In this document: one piece after another, positions 55,377 through 64,000 of the stretch
Layout: every line of letters starts with the position of its first letter
Numbering within the stretch: the first letter of the stretch is position 1
Source: Hyposmocoma kahamanoa
Lineage: Eukaryota; Arthropoda; Insecta; Lepidoptera; Cosmopterigidae
Reading direction: 5' to 3'
NCBI RefSeq assembly: GCF_003589595.1
Contig: NW_020654810.1
Coordinates: 24,575,257 to 24,639,256, forward strand
DNA length: 64,000 nt
Position numbers and translations under genes: made by a program
Notes under the pieces: generated by a model
What the model was told of the DNA's origin: nothing
Database searches by the model: none
Seen by the model: the letters and a program-made list of their open reading frames with translations, nothing else

Positions 55377-55995
55377 CTTATCCGCTCACGCGATACATGC
55401 AGCCGTAGACGCATGCCACATCTAGAGGTGCCGGTGATGATTTTATACCGATTTATCGGATATCGAAGTTATAACAGGTAAAAGAACTAATATTAATTGC
55501 TATTTCGGTAACTACTCTAGCAAACCATAAAATTTTTAATGCCTGGGTCCGTCATTTAAAAAAAATAAACAACTTCAAAAATACGTCACGACAATCGTGT
55601 GTTTTATTGTTTGGGCTGGTGATTTCGGTTATTTATTTATTGAAAACATACCGTAAGTAGCGTCTTTTAAGTTTACCCTGAATATAAATGTTTATAAACT
55701 ATACTTTAAGGAGTAATTTCATGGTAAACGTTAGAACCACTCAAACGGAATATTATCATATTTATCCAAGTACACCAAAAATTTCATTAGTGCTTTTTAA
55801 GTGCAGGATTTGCGGTGTATTACTGCATTTTATTTAAGATGTTTTTGTTGGTAGTGCGGAGGGTATTTAATTAGCAATGCAGAATAATAATTTTAATTTA
55901 TAAAAACTTGTATTTAAACTGAATGCTTTTCTAATTTGCGAAACCAAATAGCCGCCATTTTGCGGTAGGAGGAGCGCATGGCGTGAGCGGATAAG
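55377..55995 (-). mobile_element. element E, copy 2 (cleanest ends)
   Basis: 619 bp. Ends CTTATCCGCTCACGCGAT and GCGTGAGCGGATAAG are inverted repeats of each other with one mismatch. The interior is the reverse of 48700-49290. Flanks TATGTG and GCTACAC show no obvious 8-bp duplication; TA just inside both ends could be the target site. Confidence 0.85.
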
Positions 55996-56660
55996 GCTAC
56001 ACAGAATCTACCTGCACTTTATTATCATGGGCAAGAATTGGCGAGTACCAATTGGAATATCCTTTCACCATGATGGCAACCATTATAGAGCATTCCGTCC
56101 ATGATTATTATTATTGTTATTTATGAGGTACATTTATGTTCAAAAACGTAGTAAAAACCTGTTTATGGTAGTAACTCTTGCTCAGGTACACATAAAATGT
56201 TAGATAAAGTAGTCAGTGAGGAGAAGGTCGTTGTAAATCCAACTAGTCAACAACACGGGTGAACTTTTAAATAAACTTAATATCCAGAATACAAAACTAT
56301 TTCAGATGGCAAAGATTTATGCATTAAAACTCAGAATAATACATTCTGGAATTGAATGAAAAGAGATAACAAAAAACGAGAAAACGAAGTAAAAATGTAG
56401 CTGCCGTAACAAATGGGTGTGCCTCTCAAAAAACAGGGAAGGTAGAGTAAATTGTTTTCGTCCTATTGGCGTTTGGCCAAACGGGAGACAACTCCGTTTA
56501 AAGCGCTCGCTAAACAAGCTGACTTACGAATGCTTTTCATAGATTTTTTTCTACAAAATCCTCTAGAAAGTAATGAATTGGGCTAGTTATATTTCTTACT
56601 AGTTATATTTGAATCCGTTGGCACTATTACCAACATAGTAAACTATTTCTGACGTAATTA
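55996..56660. other. unassigned DNA
   Basis: No gene or repeat recognised. Confidence 0.4.
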
Positions 56661-56768
56661 ACTGCCTCCCTTGTGGTTGTCTATGTGTGTGTCCATTGTA
56701 CCCGGTGACACAGGGTTTCCCTAGTGCGGAGCTATATTGAGTGTGTGCGTTATATTATTATAATAAAA
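56661..56768 (+). mobile_element. family B SINE with internal deletion
   Basis: ACTGCCTCC, directly joined to TTGTGGTTGTCTATGTGTGT, then GACACAGGGTTTCCCTAGTG and GTGTGCGTTATATTATTATA. The B box and first half of the body are lost. Confidence 0.7.
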
Positions 56769-56904
56769 ACATATTAGACACACCAGCTATCTGTTCTCAG
56801 AGAAGAGGATTCCTTATGCTACTCACAGTACTCATATTACCCGAAACACACCAAAATTGGTCCAATTGGGAATCGCACCCAGTGCCACCTTCTTTTTCCT
56901 ATCG

Positions 56905-57185
56905 TGTTTTTTTATGACAGCAACTGAAGGGACGAACTACGTGCATCTGGTTGTGAGCTTGTCCATAGCAGTGCCACTCACAGATTTAAATCGCAAAGAT
57001 CTGAGACTAGTGAGTCTAGCCACTGTGTAACACCCTAACATACGATGACAACTCCTTAAGGCTTTTAATTTCACTAGAACCCTTACCCTTCAAAAGCGGA
57101 ACGGCGTCTTGACGGCAGTAATAGGTAATGTGGCAGTACTTCCCTGGACAGATTCTTTCTCTAGGAGCTCTACTGCTGCTGTGAG
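56905..57185 (+). repeat. family A, near full length
   Basis: TTATGACAGCAACTGAAGGG, CCATAGCAGTGCCACTCACA, CCCTTACCCTTCAAAAGCGG, GGCAGTAATAGGTAATGTGG, CTCTAGGAGCTCTACTGCTG. Confidence 0.75.
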
Positions 57186-57349
57186 ACAACATGACAATCC
57201 TGAATTTAGAGCCTGCAGACTACGGTGGTGCTGCAGCAAAACCATTCCCTCAAAATTCTTAAAATCAGGAGTGCTGACTGTTACCGACACTTCGTTTTCC
57301 AACGATTGTGCTTTGGATAACAAGCTGGAGCAATTCATAGTTATTATTC

Positions 57350-57445
57350 CTCGTGAAATTACAGGCACATGGGGACTTGTGAACTTAAGTCTCAGGGTGA
57401 CGGACGCAGTGGCAAAACCCCAGAGATCTTTGCGATTTTAAGTTC
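57350..57445 (-). repeat. family A middle fragment
   Basis: GTGAAATTACAGGCACATGG, TTAAGTCTCAGGGTGACGGA, AGAGATCTTTGCGATTTTAA. Faces the previous copy. The 110-codon frame across both (57109-57441) joins repeat and unique DNA and is not taken as a gene. Confidence 0.7.
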
Positions 57446-58425
57446 TAGTAATAAATTTCTGTTCAGTAGTAATCTTTACGAAACAGTAATTCGATTTAAT
57501 AATATTTTCAAGGGTTTGTAAGCATCGAGTATATAACCAAAAATAGAGACGAAATGTCATTTAATTTGTTTGAAAACTATTCTGCCATATAATTACTGTG
57601 ACAACTGCGCTCCGATTGGCCAGCCCGAATTCGAAACAATTGACGGGTGTCGTCAATGGGTGTCATCGATTGTTTCACTTCAAATCGTCCAGTTAACTTG
57701 AGCTTTGCTGTAATGGACGAGAATTGCAAAATTTCATACATTGTATTTAATTACCGCTGAAAATTGATACCGTTTGTTTTATAATTAGATGTTTAGCTGT
57801 TTTTCCCACACCATCGAATGGAACAGCACGCCATTGTTAGAGTTATTATCTTTATGACGATAAATACAGAATATATACACAGGTCAGCTGTTGGCGCTGT
57901 CTATATTTCAGTGCAAACGAGATTTGAATGTTACCAGGAATGTATGGCCCTTATTTCGTCTCTATTTCTGGTTATATACTCGATGTTTGTAAGCGACAAT
58001 ATACCAAAAGACAATAAGTTGTACTCATTCTTAAATCTAATTCTTTAATTCCGAAGAAACCTCTTAGACGAATTCAAGTCAAGTTACAAAAAAAATACTG
58101 TAAGAAAATATATTCAAATTTCAATGGGAAGAAAATGAAAAAACCACGTTGTGCCCCTTCCCTCGTCCAAGAAAACGAGAGAGCATCGTTTATATGAACC
58201 ACTGACTGCGTCACAGTATGAAAAAGTTCAATGAAACCAATCTGAACTTCCTCCCGTCAAAGAGTCAAACAGAACTTAATTACCTATCTCAGATGCGCTT
58301 GAATTATTACATTATTTAAAAGCTCGATTTTTTTAACTCTAATGAGTGGTGTTTAGGTTTTCAAAATCTTCGTTTCGTTCAACCAATTTATTATACTCGT
58401 ACATTCCACTGCCGAGCTTGTGTCT
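57446..58425. other. unassigned DNA
   Basis: No gene or family recognised. A 76-codon frame (57818-58048) has no recognisable motif. Confidence 0.4.
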
Positions 58426-58426
58426 C

Positions 58427-58630
58427 CATAACAATAATAATAACGTACACACTCATAGACCCTAGAGAAACCCCTGTTCTTCTACAGGCATGTTTCGTCA
58501 CTTAACTGCTTCTGTCGCCGAACAGTTAGAAATATTTGTACGGCATACCTTTAATTCTCTTGTGACTTTTGGTCTTAATTTCTGGTTGTCTATGTGTCCA
58601 TGGCACCCGCGATACAGGGCTTCCTAAGTA
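58427..58630. mobile_element. two family B SINE fragments, head to head
   Basis: 58427-58472 is a minus-strand tail (AATAATAATAACGTACACAC, TAGAGAAACCCCTGTTC). 58503-58630 is a plus-strand copy (CTGCTTCTGTCGCCGAACAG, TTGTACGGCATACC, CCATGGCACCCGCGATACAG) without its B box. Confidence 0.65.
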
Positions 58631-59319
58631 TATGAGTTGTCAAAATGTTTTCCTACACCGTTACCATTATCTTAGAGATTAAAGTCATATATTCATGCCG
58701 CCACAGGGAGTCGAACTGTAGACATGTCAATAGCCAAGCGACTGTTTTTCCATTGACAACTCCTATATCATGCGGCGCCAGAGCGCAGACCGTACTATTT
58801 GCTCGTCGTTTCTCGTAAGGCGCAGCCAGAATAAACGTGACTTGTGTCTGTGGTTAATAAGCGCATTTCGGTGATTAATTATAACGGACTTGAGATGTAC
58901 TTGTGTAAATTGGTATTTTCTTTGTTGAATTTATAATTGAGAACTGTTAGCGGACCAATTCATTTAAATTAATTAATTCACATTAGAGTTGTTAATAAAT
59001 TTCTAATATAATTTAGTTTTTATTGGTTTTCACTTCTGGATCCTAAATATATATTTTATATTTATATACGTGTGTATGTTGACGTTATTTCTTATATGTT
59101 ATATATTCTATGTGCCCATAATACTTATGTTAGTATCAGTGGTTTTTATATTTCTATCTCTTTCTATTGAACACTCTGGTCCGATTATGACTTCTGTCTT
59201 ATTGCCTTGCATTGGCAGGAAGAGATCTCATTTAGAGATAAGTCCATCTTTGCTCACCCATTTTTTTTTTAATAAAATCTATGTGCGCACAGAACCTCAG
59301 GCGACGATGAGGTCGACGA
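58631..59319. other. unassigned DNA
   Basis: AT-rich. The 101-codon frame from 59070 has a hydrophobic start and ends inside LINE debris; I do not take it as a gene. Confidence 0.35.
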
Positions 59320-59434
59320 TGGATCATGCTTACCTAAATAATGCCTATTCACTCATGAAAAGAGTCAAGTTATAAAGTTTAGGGAATAAATCTGCAGGTC
59401 GGGAATTCCACTCCATATACATTCGCCATGTAAA
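59320..59434 (-). pseudogene. LINE C-terminal fragment (REWN type)
   Basis: Minus strand: VEWNSRPADLFPKLYNLTLF, MSE, then HYLG-like residues, the counterpart of REWNSLPADLFLERYNLDVF at 41605-41665. It ends at the left end of element E, as does the equivalent fragment at 48541-48645. Confidence 0.6.
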
Positions 59435-60021
59435 CATCCGCTCACGCGATGCGCTCCTCCTACCGCAAAATGGCGGCTATTTGGTTTCGCAAAATAGAAA
59501 AGGATTCAGTTTAAATACAAGTTTTTATAAATAAAAATTATTATTCTGCATTGCTAAATAAATACCCTCCGTACTACCAACAAAAAATCTAAAATAAAAT
59601 GCAGTAATACATCGCAAATCCTGCACTTAAAAAGCACTAATGAATTTTTGGTGTATTTGGATAAATATGATAATATTCCGTTTGAGTGGTTTTAACGTTT
59701 AACATGAAAGTACTCCTTAAAGTATAGTTTATAAATATTTATATTCAGGGTAAACTTAAAAAATGCTACTTACGGTATATTTTCAATAAATAAACACCGA
59801 CATCACCAGCCCAAACAATAACACACAGGATTGTCGTGACGTATTTTTGAAGTTGTTTATTATTTTTAAATGACAGACCCAGGCATTAAAAACATTATGG
59901 TTTGCTAGAGTAGTTACCGAAATAGCAATTAATATTAGTTCTTTTACCTGTTATAACTTCGATATCCGATAAATCGGTATAAAATCATCACCGGCACCTC
60001 TAGGTATGGTTTGCGTCTACG
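59435..60021 (+). mobile_element. element E, copy 3 (right end lost)
   Basis: ATCCGCTCACGCGATGCGCT start, interior as in copies 1 and 2, but after TTTGCGTCTACGG (60021) the sequence departs before the right inverted repeat. The missing end shows truncation or later rearrangement. Confidence 0.8.
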
Positions 60022-61094
60022 GATATGGATTTCTTGGGATATTCATAACATATGAGTGGAACCCAAGGCTACGTCTAGTCTCCTGGTGATGGAAAGGAGT
60101 TTTCTCCACGATATTATATTGAAAGGGTTGTAACCCTAACAAGCCGTGACCAGGTTCACGGCACTAAAACAGAAAACTTTAGGTCTATGAATTTATTGAA
60201 AGTCGGTTAAAGAGAAGAGAAGGTAACAAAGAAGGCTGTAACAATAAAAGGTATAAATAGAAAACAGGTACATTATTACAAAACACTTCCTAACTTAATG
60301 ATGATTAATATAAAGATATTAAGTACACTTACCCCAAAAGGGCCGCGATACGGAATTACAAATACGTATTCATAGGTATATGGTAAAGGTTGTAGTGATT
60401 ATAGACTTATTAAAATTGGCACATGATTTAGATTACTAATGATTATAAACTTAGTAAAGGAATCAAAATTAGACGCGATTGAATTTAAACAGCTCCGTAC
60501 GCTGTTGCGATCGAGCAGGGAGTGACGGTGAAACGAAACAAAATCAGAATGCGAGGCAAAAGCGATGTGGAACAATTCAAAATTTAAATATATAGAAGAG
60601 TGGCCAGGAACCGAAGAAATGCGGTAAAAAGGTGGGATGACGATGTAAGGAGGTCACACCGTCACAATATTCTTTAGTATTTCGTTTGGTACAATAAAGA
60701 ATACACATTATTATATTATTACGTAATTTGTCAATAATCTACATAGTGCCAGAAAGTTGGTCTATTTGTGTAACGAATTTGGAAGGTATGATAACCAAAA
60801 ACGTAGATAGATAAGTTGCAAAAATTTAACTACGATATATATAATACCCTCCGTCACATATCTAAATTGATTTTGAATTTATTGGTAAGCGGCTGCCAGG
60901 CTCCGTCTAACTGAAGACGGACGATTTATCTCCCAAACGGAAATACCAACGATTTGTTATATTTCATGTGAAACGTTCGCGTGTTTGCCAAATGATATCG
61001 GTTTTTGTGCTGACGTTTTTAAAGGGATTTTTGTTTCATTCGTCATCTTTCTTTAATTTGCAAATAATAGCGTCTTTATTATAATAGAGTCAAC
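60022..61094. other. mostly unassigned
   Basis: 60595-60660 reads RRVARNRRNAVKRWDDDVRR, weakly like an RTE C-terminus (RWDDDVRR), too short to call. The rest shows nothing I recognise. Confidence 0.35.
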
Positions 61095-61345
61095 GTGGAA
61101 GATAACATTAGAAGAAGACAGTCACGAATGACAAAAAAAAGTAATAAGTACCAGGGTCCCGATGCCCTTCGTCTGTACAGAATATTATCCAAAAAATTAA
61201 TACTCTGTCTGGGAAACCCAAGGGCCGGCAGCTACCTTGCCCAACGCATTAGCATTGCCATACAAAGAGGGAACGCTGCCAGCGTCTTGGGTACCTTGTC
61301 ACATGGACCCAATCTTGAATCCTGATTTTACTTTCTAGTATTTAA
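61095..61345 (+). pseudogene. LINE-associated C-terminal domain, copy 2
   Basis: A 76-codon frame: NKYQ, then GPDALRLYRILSKKLILCLG, NPRAGSYLAQ and RISIAIQRGNAASVLGT. Compared with copy 1 at 39040-39480, it keeps the last motif in perfect form but lacks about 20 residues between KYQ and GPDAL and everything upstream. The stop at 61323-61325 is probably the natural one, since the similarity to copy 1 continues only as AT-rich 3' sequence (ACTTTCTAGTATTTAAG). An ATG at 61095 is fortuitous. Confidence 0.6.
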
Positions 61346-61364
61346 GCTTTTAATGTAACAAAAT

Positions 61365-62000
61365 CTATTTATCAAAGTCAAATAATCATTTATTCCATAG
61401 GTAAAATTTTTACACTTGAAAACTTCATTTTTTATGAGCATAAAGCTCTAGGGATTGCTCTTTTCAAATAAACTTAAATGCTATGGAATACACTTTGAAT
61501 CATAATTGTGTGGACACTGGACTCATGTTGTCTTTTCTTATATCTTTATCTAAAACATCAATTTTGTAATATGACTTTTCAAATAAAATGCTTTTAATGT
61601 AAGTTTTATGGTTTTAATATAATTATGCTCCGGAATGTTGTTGTACAAATGTGTTCCCATAGAAGAATCGTTTACCTTAGTTAAACGAAATCGTGGTACC
61701 ATGAGTTTGGACTTAGTTCTAAGGTTATTATTATGGACATCTTCTTTCTTAACAAAATTATGTATATTTTTTACGAACGTACAAAAAGTTTGAGCAAATG
61801 TACTGTGATTCCACAGTCGTGATACCAGTCTCCTTAAACTTTCTCTGAGAGAAACCCGAGAATCTACACGGTAGAACGAATCGCTCGTTTTTGCAACACA
61901 AATATGGTTTGTACATGTGCCACTTTACCTCACATGAGAAACCCGTAGGACATTATAATATGGAAGTAAGTATAACATATTACGAAGAGCAACCCCTAGT
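61365..62000 (-). pseudogene. decayed LINE: RT C-terminus and 3' end
   Basis: The 3' end (minus) is at 61365-61440 (TCAAATAATCATTTATTCCA). Upstream, the minus strand reads FVLQKRAIR near 61890, then SLREKFKETGITTVESQYIC, RKNIHNFVKKEDVHNNN, RTKSKLMVPRFRLTKVNDS, MGTHLYNNIPEHNYN and FEKSYYKI. This is the last fifth of a CR1/L2-like RT, with the usual NLR/RLxxTxxS and YNxIP motifs. Frameshifts are few, so it is middle-aged. The upstream catalytic part is missing. Confidence 0.7.
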
Positions 62001-62097
62001 GTTTCTTAATTATTCTTCTCACGGGAAACTGCCTTACAAGTAGTAGGTTTAACCAATGTGACGATTTCAAGTATAATTTTATTACCAATTAACACGT
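61985..62097 (+). repeat. LINE 3' UTR fragment (11636-type)
   Basis: GAAGAGCAACCCCTAGTGTT, CTTCTCACGGGAAACTGCCT and GTGACGATTTCAAGTATAAT. It faces the minus-strand LINE before it. Confidence 0.7.
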
Positions 62098-62519
62098 TCA
62101 GGCCGAGATCATAATTTGTAGTTAGATGAGACAGATTTTCACACTACCTGTGGTACATCACCGTGCTAAGAAGAATTTGTCAAAGGTTTTGTCAGGCGGG
62201 TTGCCTGCTTTGCTAGGCTGTATTTTAGTTTTCCTACATCCTTTTTTTTAAACCTTGATTTTTATTACTTTCTTAAAAATAATATATTATGAATCTGCTG
62301 CTGTCCATTTCGTGCTCAACCACCGGTGGTAGGCTCCGCCTTATGGTTCAATTGTTCGTGCTCCCCGAGGTGGAAAGTTATTTTAAATTTAAATATTTTT
62401 TACCTTCGACGCATAAAAATAGGGTCTTACCCCAGTCACAAAGAAACCGTCTCTGAATATTGGTGTTTTTAACTTGTCACGAGTTCTGGAGACACAAGGT
62501 ATTCCTAACAATTTTGATA
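62098..62519. other. unassigned DNA
   Basis: No gene or repeat recognised. Confidence 0.4.
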
Positions 62520-62702
62520 TAATAATAATAATAATAATGCACACACTCATAGCTCCGCACTAGGGAAACCCTGTATCGCGAGTGCCATGTACACACACAT
62601 AGAAATACTTATTATGTAGGCCATACAAATATTTCTTCCGGCCTGGGAATCGAACCTGGGCGTAGCAGTTCAGTACGGCAACAGTTAGGCCACGGAGGCA
62701 GT
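62520..62702 (-). mobile_element. family B SINE
   Basis: Tail AATAATAATAATAATAATGC, TAGCTCCGCACTAGGGAAAC, body with a deletion after ACACACACATAG, GGGAATCGAACCTGGG (B box reversed), ACAGTTAGGCCACGGAGGCA. Confidence 0.8.
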
Positions 62703-62734
62703 CATTTAAATATTGTCATGTTTAACTCTATTGA

Positions 62735-62945
62735 GTATCACGATGTTTGATCACCATGATATTCAATTACAATGTGTTCAATTATTTTTGTGAAATTTCT
62801 TAATAAGAAAAAATTGCTTCCATCCGGCTGGATTCGAACCAACGTCTTCCGGCAAACCATGCCAGACGCTATGCCAAATGAGCATAGTGCTAAGCGAAGA
62901 CGTTCGTTCGAAGGAATTTTTTTAGTGTTAGTTCCTTGTAATGTA
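62735..62945 (-). repeat. family C copy with hairpin end
   Basis: TTGAGTATCACGATGTTTGA with ACCATGATATTCAATTA (hairpin end), then GGATTCGAACCAACGTCTTC (B box reversed) and GCCAGACGCTATGCCAAATG (A-box region), then a right-arm-like CGTTCGTTCGAAGGAATTT. The two small frames overlapping here on opposite strands are repeat-derived. Confidence 0.65.
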
Positions 62946-63227
62946 AATTTGATTTTTTTTTTGTTTTTTTTTAAATGCAAGATGAAGACACATTAGAGAC
63001 TCCGTGTGGTAGATCCCTACAGCACCAAAATTGTTAGGGATATTGTGTGTCTATAGGATACGTGACGGGTTAAAATTTAATATTATCACTTACGCAATTC
63101 GGGGTTAGTGCGGTAGATGTTTGATAGCTACATACCTGAAAGTAACAAAAAATATGTTTTAGTAAAAAAAAATCAAAATAGTAATAGTTAGTTAATCATG
63201 AACATAAATTGAAATAGGCAGAATGTA

Positions 63228-63308
63228 TTTCATCATCATCATCAGTCAGGCTGTATATTATACAGCCCGACTTCACCCACTACTGGGTATAGGCCTCAAA
63301 GTTTCTGT
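63228..63308 (-). repeat. RTE-type LINE 3' tail
   Basis: CATCATCATCATCAGTCAGG, CACCCACTACTGGGTATAGG, CCTC. The reverse of an RTE end with a (GATGAT)n tail. Includes a GGCTGTATATTATACAGCC palindrome. Confidence 0.65.
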
Positions 63309-63469
63309 GCCACTCCATTAATGTATTTACGTAAACTTAAGAAAAATAATACACATAGAAGGGATAATACCTATCCCTGAAATGCCGAAATTATTCTAAT
63401 ATGTTTCGTTTTTTACTTTTGATGTGTAGAATATAATTACAAGGTTTTGTAATAATAAGTCAACTATAA

Positions 63470-63575
63470 GTATTTTTATTGAATTTCATAATGTTTTACT
63501 ATGATGACATTTATCTATTTTTGGGGGAAAGTTAACCCGACTGGACACGAACCAGTGACTGTAGCCTCGACGAGG
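63470..63575 (-). repeat. family C outer end
   Basis: TATTGAATTTCATAATGTTT, TACTATGATGACATT, then AACCCGACTGGACACGAACC, a decayed B-box region. Confidence 0.45.
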
Positions 63576-63589
63576 CTGATTCAATTTTT

Positions 63590-63648
63590 GAACAGGCTTG
63601 TCGCCCTCAGGCCCACGACTTATTCGCCTCGTCACTTGGTTTAAAAAA
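63590..63648 (-). repeat. family A 5' end fragment
   Basis: AACAGGCTTGTCGCCCTCAG, GCCCACGACTTATTCGCCTC, GTCACTTGGTTTAAAAAAAG. Abuts the GC-rich block. Confidence 0.6.
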
Positions 63649-63649
63649 A

Positions 63650-64000
63650 GATCCGGTTTTCTGTAACGCTAGTGCCTTAGTGCCGCCCCGGGTGCACGTA
63701 CAGCACCATCCCTATTTTCCAGATAGTTTATAAAAAGCAAGTATATTAATTTTGTTTAGAGTGACCCTCCCTACCGACCCTTAGGGTATACGAAAAGGGT
63801 ACTACTGTATGACCTGTATAACCCGTGCGCGCACAGGAACCTTATATGTTCAGGTTCTGACCCCAGATAAGCCAGTGTACGGGGTGGTCATAGACCTCTG
63901 TCACTTGACTTCATCCGGTTCTCGAGAGGCTAGTGCCTCGGGTGAGTCGCCCCGGATGCACGTACAGTGTCCTCCCTATTTTTCAAATAGGTATCGAAGC
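63650..64000 (-). mobile_element. GC-rich block, inverted partial copy, runs off the window
   Basis: CCCTACCGACCC, TTAGGGTATACGAAAAGGG, CGTGCGCGCACAGGAACC, AGGTTCTGACCCCAGAT, GAGAGGCTAGTGCCTCGG and GCACGTACAGTGTCCTCCCT reverse 27400-27620. A second block (63668-63730) repeats the TAGTGCC...CCATCCCTATTTTCCAGATAG part. Noncoding. Confidence 0.65.

Noticed and set aside
57109..57441. 110-codon plus-strand frame
   Set aside because: Both ends lie in family A copies of opposite orientation; no protein motif.
1..64000. CRISPR arrays, operons, bacterial insertion sequences
   Set aside because: All repeat and coding evidence is eukaryotic (LINE, SINE, MITE); the dispersed repeats are not regularly spaced.

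Overview
The window looks like about 64 kb of AT-rich lepidopteran (moth or butterfly) genomic DNA. The basis is recognition of RTE-type non-LTR elements that end in (TGATGA)n, a CR1/L2-like LINE with a GAATTTGAATTT tail, tRNA-headed SINEs, and the familiar 'aaccgacttcaaaaaaggagg' type dispersed repeat. No species can be named from this. I see no convincing intact host gene. Almost every open frame above about 130 codons is a decayed reverse transcriptase, endonuclease or ORF1 fragment, or lies inside a repeat. The window reads as intergenic or transposon-rich DNA with no operon or pathway logic. What it does contain is a readable history of insertions into one another. Layout: 0-6 kb has unclassified family A, a foldback element with tRNA-like arms (2.1-2.5 kb), a minus-strand SINE (3.5 kb), and a minus-strand stretch (3.7-5.1 kb) of coding-looking but unidentified open segments. 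6-12 kb has three RTE C-terminal remnants, a dispersed repeat (7.8-8.3 kb), a SINE and a 5'-truncated LINE tail (11.6-12.0 kb). 13-17 kb has two LINE remnants, a SINE nested in a repeat, and the first of three hAT-like MITEs with 8-bp target duplications. 18.9-22.9 kb is the best-preserved autonomous element, a nearly full-length minus-strand LINE with ORF1, endonuclease and reverse transcriptase. 23-28 kb has another LINE fragment, repeats, a second foldback copy, a short MADF-like first-exon ORF (26.3 kb, probably from a PIF/Harbinger transposon) and a GC-rich noncoding block ending in (CATA)n. 28-38 kb is mostly short repeats and unassigned AT-rich DNA. 38-46 kb has MITE copies 2 and 3, a conserved but unnamed LINE-associated domain, and several RTE or other LINE fragments. 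47 kb has a probable LTR end. 48-60 kb has three copies of a roughly 620 bp terminal-inverted-repeat element, and a three-level nest (SINE in LINE in repeat) at 50.2-52.6 kb. 61-64 kb has a decayed LINE, a SINE, an RTE tail and an inverted partial copy of the GC-rich block that runs off the right edge. The three MITEs, the two nearly matching LINE tails and the three TIR elements suggest fairly recent mobility, while the many frameshifts in the LINEs mark old insertions. I did not find an evident new biological system. The most original items are the tRNA-armed foldback family, the MITE family with its mapped target duplications, and the unnamed domain.
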